Shown piece after piece: positions 24,960 through 34,700 of a stretch of 64,000 nt of DNA (position 1 is the stretch's first letter; each line of letters starts with the position of its first letter). The stretch comes from Kitasatospora atroaurantiaca. Lineage in GTDB: Bacteria; Actinomycetota; Actinomycetes; Streptomycetales; Streptomycetaceae. The translations under genes and the position numbers were made by a program. The DNA lies in NCBI RefSeq assembly GCF_007828955.1, contig NZ_VIVR01000001.1:124001-188000 (forward strand), given 5' to 3'. The notes below the pieces were generated by a model. It worked only from the letters and a program-made list of their open reading frames with translations. It had not been told where the DNA came from and made no database searches.

Positions 24960-27900
24960 GCGAGCGCAAGGACACGGGGGCGAGGACGGCGATGACCGAG
25001 GACCGGGCCACGGAGCTGCTGCAGGCAGGTGCCGTGCTGCCGCCGGGCACGCGGGGTGCGGGCGAGCGGGCCGTCCCGCTGACCGCGCGCAGCTACCGCC
25101 ACCCCGGCCTGGACGGGCGGGTCGTGGTGCGCCTGGTGCCCGCCGAACTGGGTGCCGCGGAGGACCAGGCGGCCGGCTTCCTCGGCCTGGTGCCGAACGC
25201 CGAGCCGGTCCCGGTCGGCCTCGGCCTGCGCCAGGCCCTGGGCTTCCCGGAGTGGGTGCTGGCGCACCACCCGGAGGACGGCCACCACGCGCTGGGCATC
25301 GTGCCCGAGCTGGAGCGGGTCGCCCGGCAGGCCGCCTCGAAGCCGAAGGCCGCGCTGGAGTCCTACCAGGCGATCGCCGAGCGGCTGGCCGCCGCCGTGC
25401 CGCACTTCCTGCCGACCTTCTACGAGCAGGCCGGCCGGGTGTTCCTCGGCGTCGAGAACGCCCAGTTCGCCGCGCAGATGTTCACCAGGGCCCGCAAGGC
25501 CGAGGCCCAGCACGGCCTCGTCCTGGACGAACAGCGCCTGGACGCGGTCTTCCTGGAGTTCGCGCTGGCCGGCGCACTGCCCGTCAAGGTGCTGTCCGGG
25601 TACGCCAAGGAACTGAGCGCCCGGGTGCCGGCCGCCGAGGCCTTCGACCGCTTCCGGCGGCTGTGCGTGCGCCGCACCGCGGGCGGCCTGGAGCCGTCCG
25701 CCGTGATGGCCACCGACCTGCGCCGACTGGCGCGCGCCGCCGGCGCCGACCCGGAGGCGGCCGAGGGCGAGTACCTCGCCGAACTCCTCACGCTACCCGC
25801 CACCCTGCGCGCCGCTGCCGGCTGGTGGCAGCGCCACCGCGAGGCCCTGGTGGCGCTGGCCCGGCGCGACCCGGCCGCGCGCGGGCGCCTCCTCGACCTG
25901 ATGCCCTCCTCGTACGACGCCGACCTGCCGGCCTTCTGGGTGGAGGTGCTGGAGGAGTCCGGGGCTGCCGCGGGCCTGCGGGACGACTCGCTGCCGCAGG
26001 AGGAGCGCCCCGCCGACGGCACCGCCGGCTGGTTCGACCGCTTCCTTGCCTGGCGCGGCAACCGCTGGGGCGCCCGTGCCCGCATCCCCGCGCTCCCTCC
26101 GCTCGTCGAGCGGATGGCGGAGCAGCTGCGCGTCGAGCACGAGGCGGCGGGCACCGCGGTGCGGTTCACCGAGGCCGACGTCGACCTGCTGGACCAGCTG
26201 CTCGCCCTCGACGTGCCGGTCGCCGACCCGGACCCGAACTCCGCCCTGCGGCTGGAGCAGTGGGCACAGGAGGAGGAGCGGCGCGACCTGGTCGCGCTGG
26301 AGGCCGATCCGCGGTTCCGTCCCGCGTTCAGGCAGGGCGCGCACCGGCTCTCCAACGACCTCGCGGGGCGGCACGCCCTCGGGGTGCTGGCCCGCTCGCC
26401 CGGTGGCCGGCCGATGCTCGCCGAGTGGATGGCCGAGGTCGCCCGCCGGCCCCTGGCCGCCGGCCTGCCCGAGTGCATGGGCTCGTTCCACACGCTGAGC
26501 TGGCTGCCCGGCGAGGTCCTGGTGCTCGCCGAGGAGGAGGTCCGTGCCGCGGCCGCCACCGACGTGGCGCAGCTGATGGCGCGCACCCTGCGGGCCGGCC
26601 TGCTCGACGAGCTGTCCTGGCCGGCCTGGGAGGAGGCGGCCGCCGACCTCGTCCCCCGCAAGGACGTCGACGAGATCGTCGTCGCGGACGCCTGGCCGCA
26701 CCTGATCGCGGCCGGCCCCTCGCAGGCCCGCGTGCTCGGCGCCGACGGCACCGTACTCACCCACGACCTGCGGATACCCGCCGACGACGCGATCGAGGTC
26801 GGCTTCCACCACGTGGACGGCGCGCTGCTGGTCCAGTGGAAGTCGCGGGCGAACAACCACCGGTTCCTCGGCTACTGGCACACCGCCGCCGACCAGGTGT
26901 TCACCATGCCGGAGGGCACCGCCCGCCGTAGCACCCGCACCACCTGGCTCGGCACCATGACCACCCACAGCCTGCCGCTGCCCGGCGGCGGCTGCACGGG
27001 CGGCCACGGCGTCGTGCACGCCGGGGACACCGCCCTGCCCGCCGAGCGCACCGTCCTCGGTGACGGCCGGTCCTTCTGGGTGTGGGCCGACCCGGGCGGG
27101 GACGACCCGTACACCTGGATGGAGTACGACCCGGCGACCGGCACGGTCGGCCGCCCGTCCGTGCCCGCCTTCCTCGCCGACGCCCTGCGCGACGCCCCGG
27201 CCGGCAGCGTGCTCGGCGACGGCTGGGTGATGCCGGCTCCGACCGCGCAGCCCTCCCCCGCCGGCGGGCCGGCCGACGGCCTGCTCGGCTGGCGCACCGT
27301 CATCCTCCCGGACGGGTCGAAGCGCGGCGAGGACCTCGCCGGACGCAGCGTCACCGTGCCCGCCCACCAGAACAGCCCGCTGCGGATCGTGGACTTCCCC
27401 GGCGCAGACCGGCCGGTGGCCGTCGTCGAGGACGGTACCTACGGCATCCGGCTGGTCGACGCCGACGGCGTGACCACCACCACCGCCCGTACGGACGACG
27501 CCCCCGGCGCGTTCGCCGAGGGCACCTTGATCCTGCCGCCGCTGCGCTACTGGCACCATCTGCAGCCGCGCGACCCGCAGGGCTCGGCTGCTCTGCGGCG
27601 CCTGGACGACCTGACGGCCACGGCGCTGCTCAAGGCCGCCGCCGAGGCCGACCCGCAGCGCCCCGAGGAGCTGACCGCGGTGATCCGGGCGCTGCTGCCG
27701 GAGGTCACCGCCGACGCCCTGGTGGCCGGCGTCGCCGGCGTGGTGCGCTTCGCGCTGGGCCCGCAGCAGCGCCTGACCGCCATCTCCGACCTGCTGGAGC
27801 TGGAGCTCTCCGGCGGCGCGGCCCCGGTCGAGGAGTCCCCCGGCCCCGGCGACCTCGAGCTCAACCCGGCGCTCAGCGGCCTCGGCTTCGTCTCCTCCTG

Positions 27901-29911
27901 GTACAACGCGCAGCAGAGCCGCTTCGCCGCCGATCAGCTGCGCTTCCTCGCCCGCGCGGCCGGCCCCGACGCCGGAGCCGCGCTGCCGGGCACGGTGCAC
28001 CTGGACGGCACCGCGCTCCCGTACGAGCGCATCTCGTGGCAGCTGCTGCCCGCGCTGCCCGACGCGGTGGCGCTGCGCGCCGTGTCGGCCACCGCCGTGC
28101 CCGAGGACCGGTCCGCCCTGCGCGGCCTGTTCGAGGTGCTCGCCGGGCTCGGGCTCACCACCACGGCGGGCACGGCACATTGGCGCAGCGTCCGGCTGCA
28201 CGTGGAGGGCCACCGTCTCGCCGACCGCGACGGCTTCATCCGGCACGGCGCCCACGACATGCTGCTGCCGCTCGGCGGCGGCGCGTTCCTGCTCTTCGTC
28301 GACGGGGAGGTGGCGAGCAACGGCGACACCGAGTCCACCGTGCTCTTCCACGACCCGGCCGGGGAGTTCGCGGTGCCGGCGCCGTACACGCTGCTGTCCT
28401 GCGCGCCGCTCGCCGGCGCCGCGCCCGACGACCGGGCGGCCGCCCTGCTGGCGTACGCGGCCGAGCGCGAGCCGGCGCCGTGGTTCCCGGAGGCGGCCGC
28501 GCGCTTCGCCGAACTCACCGGTGTCACCGGCACCATGGCCGCCCTGGTGGTGGCCGGCATGCCGCGCGTCGGCGAGTGGCAGCGCAACTTCCTGCCGTCC
28601 GAGACCCGGGCGCTGCTCGGGCTCAAGGTCGCGGACGCAGCCGTGGCCCGGGACGAACTGCGCGCCATCGGCGCCGACACCTGCCGGGAGCTGCTCGCCG
28701 CCCTGGTGCCGGCCGACCCGGCGCTGTTGTGGAGCGAGGGCCCGGACGTGGCCGCGGCCGCGCGGGTGTGGAACGAGCGGGTGGGCCGCCGGATCGCCGT
28801 CCCGGAGGCACTGCTGGGCGAGGCCGTCCGTGCAGTGCGCACCGACTGGCCCGCGCGCCGGGCGCTGTCCGCGGTGCTGGACCCGGCCGCGGCCGGGGAG
28901 CTGACGGAGGACCTGTCCTGGACGGTCCGCGGCGACCGGGTGGTGCCGGTCGAGGAGCGCACCGGCTTCACCGCGGCCACCCTGGTCGGCGCGGTGGCGA
29001 TGAGCGGATGGCTGGCCCACCGGCTGCCCGCCGGGGACCCGCTGCGGGCCTCGCTGCCCGCCGCGCTGGCCGCCGTCCGCGCCCGGCTCGCCAATCCCGG
29101 CCTGATGCTCGACCTGGGCCGCTACGTCAGTCTGCCGCACTTCCGCAAGGTCGCCGGCGCGCCGACCGAGGTCGGCGAGGGCTACGAGCGGTACGGCGCG
29201 GTCGTCATGGCCACCCACGACAACCAGCCCGCCCCCGGCATCCGCACGGCCCTGCTGGACGCGGCCGGCGAGGACCCGTACCTGCCCGCGCTGCGGGAGA
29301 ACGCCACGGAGCCCTTCCCTGCCGAGGCAGCCCTCAGGGCGGTCCGGTCTCCCGGCTTCGAGGCGCTGCTCGGCGACCCGGGCGAGCCGGTCGCCGGTGA
29401 GCGGGGACCGGACGGCACCTGGTGGCCGCAGGACCCGTCCCGTTCGGTGCCCGACCTGGTCGCGGCCGTCTCGATGGGGGTACCCCCGGCCGAAGGCTGG
29501 GGGAGGCACGGGCTCGGAGCGGATGCCGCCGCGCTGTACCTGATGCTGCTGGCCATGCCCGACCCGACCGACCGCAACACCGCCCGCTGGACGGGGTGGC
29601 GGCCGGCCCGGCTCAAGGCCGCCCGGGCCGAGCTGGCGGCGACCGACCTGGTCGTGCAGGCCTCACGCACCCGCGCCGGACGGACGCTGTTCCTGCCCGG
29701 CGGCTGGACGGAGCAGCGCAGCCCGCACCTGCCGCTGGAGACCTGGAAGCTCCCGCTGCTCGGCGGCGGCAGCACCGCGCTGGGCGTGCTGCTGCCCGCC
29801 GAACCCGCGGCCGAGCTGTACCGGCGGGCCTGGCAGCGCCTGCTCGACGGCGACCTGCCGCGCTTCGAGGAGCTGAAGGCGCCCAAGGCCCGCCGGGGCC
29901 GACGCCGCTGA
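24956..29911 (+). CDS. Very large uncharacterised protein of the MoxR-VWA operon
   Basis: A 1651-residue soluble protein starting MSERKDTGARTAM. No signal peptide, membrane segment, P-loop or zinc cluster is visible. The N-terminal ~500 residues look helical (ESYQAIAERLAAAVPHFLPT; ENAQFAAQMFTRARKAEAQ, TPR-like). The middle, around residues 580-850, reads as beta-rich propeller-like repeats (LLVQWKSRANNHRFLGYW; RSFWVWADPGGDDPYTWMEY). It starts by ATGA overlap with the DUF4132-like gene, so the two may be separate halves of one MolR/YehI-type machine. Near residues 1506-1517 an interspersed repeat is inserted in frame (MGVPPAEGWGR). I cannot assign a function. Confidence 0.8.
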   Translation: MSERKDTGARTAMTEDRATELLQAGAVLPPGTRGAGERAVPLTARSYRHPGLDGRVVVRLVPAELGAAEDQAAGFLGLVPNAEPVPVGLGLRQALGFPEWVLAHHPEDGHHALGIVPELERVARQAASKPKAALESYQAIAERLAAAVPHFLPTFYEQAGRVFLGVENAQFAAQMFTRARKAEAQHGLVLDEQRLDAVFLEFALAGALPVKVLSGYAKELSARVPAAEAFDRFRRLCVRRTAGGLEPSAVMATDLRRLARAAGADPEAAEGEYLAELLTLPATLRAAAGWWQRHREALVALARRDPAARGRLLDLMPSSYDADLPAFWVEVLEESGAAAGLRDDSLPQEERPADGTAGWFDRFLAWRGNRWGARARIPALPPLVERMAEQLRVEHEAAGTAVRFTEADVDLLDQLLALDVPVADPDPNSALRLEQWAQEEERRDLVALEADPRFRPAFRQGAHRLSNDLAGRHALGVLARSPGGRPMLAEWMAEVARRPLAAGLPECMGSFHTLSWLPGEVLVLAEEEVRAAAATDVAQLMARTLRAGLLDELSWPAWEEAAADLVPRKDVDEIVVADAWPHLIAAGPSQARVLGADGTVLTHDLRIPADDAIEVGFHHVDGALLVQWKSRANNHRFLGYWHTAADQVFTMPEGTARRSTRTTWLGTMTTHSLPLPGGGCTGGHGVVHAGDTALPAERTVLGDGRSFWVWADPGGDDPYTWMEYDPATGTVGRPSVPAFLADALRDAPAGSVLGDGWVMPAPTAQPSPAGGPADGLLGWRTVILPDGSKRGEDLAGRSVTVPAHQNSPLRIVDFPGADRPVAVVEDGTYGIRLVDADGVTTTTARTDDAPGAFAEGTLILPPLRYWHHLQPRDPQGSAALRRLDDLTATALLKAAAEADPQRPEELTAVIRALLPEVTADALVAGVAGVVRFALGPQQRLTAISDLLELELSGGAAPVEESPGPGDLELNPALSGLGFVSSWYNAQQSRFAADQLRFLARAAGPDAGAALPGTVHLDGTALPYERISWQLLPALPDAVALRAVSATAVPEDRSALRGLFEVLAGLGLTTTAGTAHWRSVRLHVEGHRLADRDGFIRHGAHDMLLPLGGGAFLLFVDGEVASNGDTESTVLFHDPAGEFAVPAPYTLLSCAPLAGAAPDDRAAALLAYAAEREPAPWFPEAAARFAELTGVTGTMAALVVAGMPRVGEWQRNFLPSETRALLGLKVADAAVARDELRAIGADTCRELLAALVPADPALLWSEGPDVAAAARVWNERVGRRIAVPEALLGEAVRAVRTDWPARRALSAVLDPAAAGELTEDLSWTVRGDRVVPVEERTGFTAATLVGAVAMSGWLAHRLPAGDPLRASLPAALAAVRARLANPGLMLDLGRYVSLPHFRKVAGAPTEVGEGYERYGAVVMATHDNQPAPGIRTALLDAAGEDPYLPALRENATEPFPAEAALRAVRSPGFEALLGDPGEPVAGERGPDGTWWPQDPSRSVPDLVAAVSMGVPPAEGWGRHGLGADAAALYLMLLAMPDPTDRNTARWTGWRPARLKAARAELAATDLVVQASRTRAGRTLFLPGGWTEQRSPHLPLETWKLPLLGGGSTALGVLLPAEPAAELYRRAWQRLLDGDLPRFEELKAPKARRGRRR
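29474..29506. repeat. G-rich short interspersed repeat, copy 2, inside a coding region
   Basis: Starts ATGGGGGTACCCCCGGCCGA and ends GGCTGGGGGAGG. It is almost identical to the copy at 9641-9672 and is translated in frame as MGVPPAEGWGR within the 1651-residue protein, in a stretch that otherwise reads as an ordinary loop. Confidence 0.7.
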
Positions 29912-29921
29912 CGCAGCATCC

Positions 29922-29952
29922 GGCGGGGGTGCGGCGCCGCCGCACCCCCGCC
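29922..29952 (+). terminator. Strong hairpin inside the operon, upstream of the MoxR gene
   Basis: A perfect 14-bp stem (GGCGGGGGTGCGGC with GCCGCACCCCCGCC) with a 3-nt loop lies in the only sizeable gap (80 bp) of the operon, 10 nt after the large gene's stop and 39 nt before the MoxR start. It could be an attenuator, a processing site or a terminator that separates two transcripts. Confidence 0.6.
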
Positions 29953-29991
29953 CCCATCCACCCGCTACCGATGGACCGAAGGACCGACACC

Positions 29992-31161
29992 ATGACCCCG
30001 ACGACCGATCAGGCGGCCCCGCAGGCCCGGCAGATCCTGCCGGCCGAGGAGCACCACGCCCTTGAACTCGCCTTCCTTGCCGCGCACGACGAGGGCCCGC
30101 GTCCCCCCGGCTGGGCCCTGACTCCGAGCGCGGTGGTGACCTTCGTGTGCGGCAGCGACGGCCAGGCGCTCACCCTGCCGCCCAAGCGCCGCAAGGACGG
30201 TGCGCTGCCCGCCAAGCTGGTCGTCGCGCCGAAGTTCGTCGGCGAACGCGCCCTGGTGGAGCGCTGCGTGGTCACCCTGGCCGGCGAACGCGGCCTGCTG
30301 CTGGTCGGCGAGCCGGGCACCGCCAAGTCGATGCTCTCCGAGCTGCTCTCGGCCGCGGTGAGCGGCACCAGCGCGCTCACCGTCCAGGGCACCGCCGGCA
30401 CCACCGAGGACGCCTTCCGCTACGGCTGGAACTACGCGCTGCTGCTGGCCCAGGGCCCCACGCCGCAGGCACTGGTCGCCTCGCCGGTGATGACCGCGAT
30501 GCGCACCGGCAGGGTCGCCCGGATCGAGGAGGTCACCCGCTGCCTGCCAGAGGTGCAGGACGCGCTGGTGTCGATCCTCTCCGACCGGCGGGTGAGCGTG
30601 CCCGAGCTCGCCGGCACCCCGGAGGCCACGGTCTCCGCCGTGCCCGGCTTCACCGTGATCGCCACCGCGAACCTGCGCGACCGCGGCGTCTCGGAGATGT
30701 CCGCCGCCCTCAAGCGGCGCTTCAACTTCGAGACGGTCCACCCGATCGCCGACGCCGACGCCGAGACGGAGCTCGTCCGCACCCGGGCCATCGCCGCCGT
30801 GCAGCGCGCCGGGGCCACCTTCGGCGTCGACGACGCCGTGCTCGACGTCCTGGTCACCGTCTTCCGCGACCTGCGCACCGGCCGCTCCGCCGAGGGCTGG
30901 GACATCGAGCGCCCCGGCACGGTGATGTCCACCGCCGAGGCCGTCCACGTCGCCGCCTCGCTCGGCCTGGCCCGCGCCTACCTGCCCGGTGACGACGTCC
31001 TCGACCTTGTCCCCGGTCATCTGCTGGGCGCCGTCCGCAAGGACGACCCGGCCGACCACGGCCGCCTGCTCGGCTACTGGGACGGGCCGGTGCGCCGCCG
31101 CGCAGAGGACGGCTCCGCCGTGTGGCGCCGTCTGTGGGACCTCCGGGAGAACCTGCGGTGA
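29992..31161 (+). CDS. MoxR-family AAA+ ATPase, YehL type
   Basis: A 389-residue ATPase with GAAGGA 8 nt before the ATG. Walker A is GEPGTAKS (residues 106-113). The Walker B-like segment is GRVARIEEV (about 174-182), followed by LPEVQDALVSILSDRRV. Sensor 1 is FTVIATANLRDRGVSEM and the arginine-finger segment is ALKRRFNFETV. This matches the YehL subfamily of MoxR proteins, which usually work as chaperone-like ATPases with a VWA-domain partner. That partner is the next gene, which starts by GTGA overlap. Confidence 0.93.
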   Translation: MTPTTDQAAPQARQILPAEEHHALELAFLAAHDEGPRPPGWALTPSAVVTFVCGSDGQALTLPPKRRKDGALPAKLVVAPKFVGERALVERCVVTLAGERGLLLVGEPGTAKSMLSELLSAAVSGTSALTVQGTAGTTEDAFRYGWNYALLLAQGPTPQALVASPVMTAMRTGRVARIEEVTRCLPEVQDALVSILSDRRVSVPELAGTPEATVSAVPGFTVIATANLRDRGVSEMSAALKRRFNFETVHPIADADAETELVRTRAIAAVQRAGATFGVDDAVLDVLVTVFRDLRTGRSAEGWDIERPGTVMSTAEAVHVAASLGLARAYLPGDDVLDLVPGHLLGAVRKDDPADHGRLLGYWDGPVRRRAEDGSAVWRRLWDLRENLR

Positions 31162-34100
31162 CCGACCCCCGTACCTCCCCGGACACCGCCGACCCTCGCG
31201 CGGCGGTGGAGGCGCTCGCCACCTGTGCACGGCCGTACCTGATCGGCGTCCGGCACCACAGCCCGGCCCTGGCCGCGGTGGTGCCGGCGCTGCTGGACAA
31301 GGCCGACCCGCAGGTGGTCTGCGTGGAGCTGCCGACCGACTTCCAACCCTGGCTCCCCCACCTCGCCGACCCCGGCACCGTCGCCCCGGTCGCCCTCGCC
31401 GGGGCGGACGAGGGCGGGCGGCTCGGCTTCTACCCGTTCGCCGACTTCTCGCCCGAGCTCGCCGCGATCCGCTGGGCCCGCGAGCACGGCGTCGAGGTGC
31501 TCTGCTGCGACCTGCCGCTGGCCGACAAGGGCTGGGCGGTGACCGGCTCGGACTCCGCTCCGGGTGGGCGCTCCGCCGGCACCGCGTACGCGGACGCCCT
31601 GGAGGCCGCAGGCACCGGCCGTGACGGCGACGACCTGTGGGACCGCTCCGTCGAGGTGCGGGCACCCGGCAGCGAGCCTGAGGCCGTGCGGCGCGCCGCG
31701 CTGGCCGTCGGCTGGGCGCTGCGCCGGGACGCTGCCGGGCGCGGCGGCGTCCCGGCCGACGACCTCGCCCGGGAGGCGCACATGCGCCGGGTGATCACCG
31801 GGGCGGCGGTCGGCGGGCGCCGGGTCGCCGCGGTCGTCGGTGCCTTCCACGGGCCCGCGCTCATCGCCGCCGACGAGCCGGTTGACGCCCCGTCCGCCGA
31901 TCCGGCCCCCGCCGACGGCGGGCCGGTGACCTCGCTCGTCCCGTACACCTTCGACCTGCTCGACGCCCGATCCGGCTACCCGGCGGGCATTCGCGACCCG
32001 CGGTGGCAGCAGGCCGTGCTCACCGCGCAGGGCGACCCGCAGCAGGTCCACGGGGCCGCCGCCCGCGCGATCACCGACGTGTGCCGCGAGCTGCGCAAGG
32101 CCGGGCACCCGGCCGGCACCGGCGAGGCCGCCGAGACGCTGCGGCTTGCCTGCGACCTCGCCCGGCTGCGCGGCCTGCCGGCCCCAGGTCGCGGCGAACT
32201 CCTGGAGGCGGTGACGGCCGTGCTCGGCCAGGGCGAACCGCTCGGCCGCGGCCGGGCGCTCGCCAAGGCCCTGGAGACCGTGCTGGTCGGGACCGACCGC
32301 GGCCGGCTCGCCCCCGGCACCCCGCGCTCCGGCCTCGGCCCGTCCGTGGAGGCGGAACTCACCGCCCTGCGCCTGCCCTGCCCGGAGGACCCCGACTCCC
32401 GCGAGCTGCGGCTCGACCCACTGCGCTCGGCACTGGACGGGCGCCGCGAGGTGCTGCTGCAGCGGCTCGACGTCTGCGGCATCGGCTACGGCAAGGCGTT
32501 GGAGGTGTCCGGCACCGGTGACGCCTCCGCGCTGACCACCCGCTGGCGGATGCATTGGACACCGTCCTCCGCCGCCCGGCTCGACCTGGCCGGCATGCGC
32601 GGCGTCACCGCCGAGCTCGCCGCCACCGGCACCCTGCGGGAGACCGCGCGCCGTCAGGCCGCGGAAGGCGGGCCGACCTGCGGGCAGCTGCTGGACGGGC
32701 TGCGCGCCGCCGCCCGCTGCGACCTGCCTGCCTTGGTGGCCGAGCGGCTGGCGGAGGCCGACCAGCTGCTGCCGGCCTCCGCGACCCTGCCCGAACTCCT
32801 CGACGCGCTGGACCTGTTGGAGGCGCTGCGGCTCTCCCACCTGCCCGGCACCACCGAGCGGAGCCGGGCGCAGGCCGCCGACCTGGCCGCCACCCTGCTG
32901 GACGCGGCCGTCCGCGGCCTGCCCGGCCTGGCCGGCAGTGAGGACCCGGCGGACGCCGCCGCCCTGGTCGCCCTCGCCGCCCGGGCCGGCGACCACCGGC
33001 TCGGCCTTCGCCTGGACGACGCGCTCGACACGCTCGCGCGGACGGGCTCACCGCTCGTCCAGGGCGCCGCCCTCGCCTCCCGCGTCCTGCTCGACCTGGA
33101 CGCCGCCGGCCACCTCGGCGCCCGCGCCGCGGGCTGGGTCGACGCGGCCGCCGACCCCGAGGGCCGGCGCCGGCTCGCCCGGCTGCTGACCGGGCTGCTG
33201 ACGGCCGGCGGCCCACTGCTGCAGTACGCGCCCGACGCCCTCGGCCCGCTGCTGGGGCGGATCGACGTGCTGGCCGACCGCGCCTTCCTGGAGCGGCTTC
33301 CCGCGCTGCGGGCCGGCTTCAACGCGCTCAGTCCCGCAGGGCGCGGCCGACTGCTGGACACCGTCACCGAGCGGCTCGGCGAGCGCCCCGACCTGACGCT
33401 TGCAGCGCCGGCCGAGCTGATCGCTCTGTGGACGGCCGCGGACACCGCCGCGGCCGAGGCCCTCATCGCCCTCGGCCTGCCGGGCGCACCCGCAAAGGCC
33501 GAGGCCGAGCCGCCGGCAGCCGAACCCGGAGCCGCACCTGCGGCGGACGGGCCCGCCGCGGGCACCGCCGTGCCCGAGGACCGGTTCTCCCCCGCCGACC
33601 GCTGGCGGCTCCTGCTCGGCCGCGAACCGGAGCGCCTGCCCGAGAACGCCCGCCGCTACGCGCACGCCCTGGACGAGCTCTACGGCACGGGCCGCGGCGA
33701 GGGTGCCGCCGACCTCGGCGGCACGTCCGGCAACGGCGGCGGCCGGGAGGCGTCCTTCCCGACCGCCCGCGAGTGGTCGCAGGAGCTCGAGGCACTCTTC
33801 GGCACAGAGGTCCGCGAGGAGGTACTCGCCGCGGCCGCCGACTCGGGCCGCACCGATGTGCTGGCCGAGCTCGACCCGAGCTCCGTCCGCCCCTCGATGG
33901 AGCTGCTGACCTCGGTGCTCAACCTGGCCGGCGGCATGCCCGAGCACCAGCTCAACCGGCTGCGCCCGCTGGTGCGCCGCCTGGTCGACGAACTCTCCCG
34001 CGAGCTCGCCACCAGGCTGCGCCCCGCCCTGACCGGCCTGGCCACCCCGCGGCCGACCCGGCGCCCGGGCGGCCGGATCGACCTGCCGCGCACGCTGCGG

Positions 34101-34700
34101 GCCAACCTGGCCCACACCCGACGGCTGGCGGACGGCCGCACGGTCGTCGTGCCGGAGCAGCCGGTGTTCAGCACCCGCTCCCGGAGGGAGGCCGACTGGC
34201 GGCTGATCCTGGTGGTCGACGTCTCCGGGTCGATGGAGGCCTCGGTCATCTGGTCCGCCCTCACCGCGGCGGTGCTGGGCGGCGTGCCGACCCTCTCCAC
34301 CCACTTCCTGGCCTTCTCCACCCAGGTCGCCGACCTCACCGACCGGGTCTCCGACCCGCTGTCGCTGCTGCTGGAGGTCCGGGTCGGCGGTGGCACCCAC
34401 ATCGCCGCCGCGCTCGCCCACGCCCGCTCGCTGGTCACGGTGCCCAGCCGCACCCTCGTCGTGGTCGTCAGCGACTTCGAGGAGGGCTATCCGCTGGGCG
34501 GCCTTCTCGGCGAGGTCCGAGCGCTGGCCTCGTCCGGGGTGCACCTGATGGGCTGCGCGGCGCTGGACGACACCGGTACCCCGCGCTACTCGGTGCCGGT
34601 GTCCCGGCAGCTCGTCGCGGCCGGCATGCCGGTGGCCGCCCTCAGTCCCCTCGCCCTCGCCCGCTGGGTCGGCGACCGCCTCCGCGGAGACACCCCATGA
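31158..34700 (+). CDS. DUF5682-VWA fusion protein, partner of the MoxR ATPase
   Basis: An 1180-residue protein with GTG start at 31158 overlapping the MoxR stop. The N-terminal DUF5682 region (about 1-900) opens with YLIGVRHHSPALAAVVPALL, QVVCVELPTDFQPW and YPFADFSPELAAIRWA, resembling the E. coli YehM family and distantly the EreA/ChaN-type enzymes. A Pro/Ala-rich linker follows near residue 780. The C-terminal VWA domain (from about 1012) has a complete MIDAS: DVSGSM, then the Thr in GGGTHIAAAL and the Asp in VVVSDFEEGYPLG. E. coli has these as separate genes (yehM, yehP); here they are one chain. It overlaps the SWIM gene by ATGA. Confidence 0.88.
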   Translation: MTDPRTSPDTADPRAAVEALATCARPYLIGVRHHSPALAAVVPALLDKADPQVVCVELPTDFQPWLPHLADPGTVAPVALAGADEGGRLGFYPFADFSPELAAIRWAREHGVEVLCCDLPLADKGWAVTGSDSAPGGRSAGTAYADALEAAGTGRDGDDLWDRSVEVRAPGSEPEAVRRAALAVGWALRRDAAGRGGVPADDLAREAHMRRVITGAAVGGRRVAAVVGAFHGPALIAADEPVDAPSADPAPADGGPVTSLVPYTFDLLDARSGYPAGIRDPRWQQAVLTAQGDPQQVHGAAARAITDVCRELRKAGHPAGTGEAAETLRLACDLARLRGLPAPGRGELLEAVTAVLGQGEPLGRGRALAKALETVLVGTDRGRLAPGTPRSGLGPSVEAELTALRLPCPEDPDSRELRLDPLRSALDGRREVLLQRLDVCGIGYGKALEVSGTGDASALTTRWRMHWTPSSAARLDLAGMRGVTAELAATGTLRETARRQAAEGGPTCGQLLDGLRAAARCDLPALVAERLAEADQLLPASATLPELLDALDLLEALRLSHLPGTTERSRAQAADLAATLLDAAVRGLPGLAGSEDPADAAALVALAARAGDHRLGLRLDDALDTLARTGSPLVQGAALASRVLLDLDAAGHLGARAAGWVDAAADPEGRRRLARLLTGLLTAGGPLLQYAPDALGPLLGRIDVLADRAFLERLPALRAGFNALSPAGRGRLLDTVTERLGERPDLTLAAPAELIALWTAADTAAAEALIALGLPGAPAKAEAEPPAAEPGAAPAADGPAAGTAVPEDRFSPADRWRLLLGREPERLPENARRYAHALDELYGTGRGEGAADLGGTSGNGGGREASFPTAREWSQELEALFGTEVREEVLAAAADSGRTDVLAELDPSSVRPSMELLTSVLNLAGGMPEHQLNRLRPLVRRLVDELSRELATRLRPALTGLATPRPTRRPGGRIDLPRTLRANLAHTRRLADGRTVVVPEQPVFSTRSRREADWRLILVVDVSGSMEASVIWSALTAAVLGGVPTLSTHFLAFSTQVADLTDRVSDPLSLLLEVRVGGGTHIAAALAHARSLVTVPSRTLVVVVSDFEEGYPLGGLLGEVRALASSGVHLMGCAALDDTGTPRYSVPVSRQLVAAGMPVAALSPLALARWVGDRLRGDTP

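Noticed and set aside
25793..29509. A 1238-codon minus-strand open frame
   Set aside because: It is a GC-rich shadow of the 1651-residue gene on the plus strand, with no family resemblance and a Gly/Arg/Val-biased composition.
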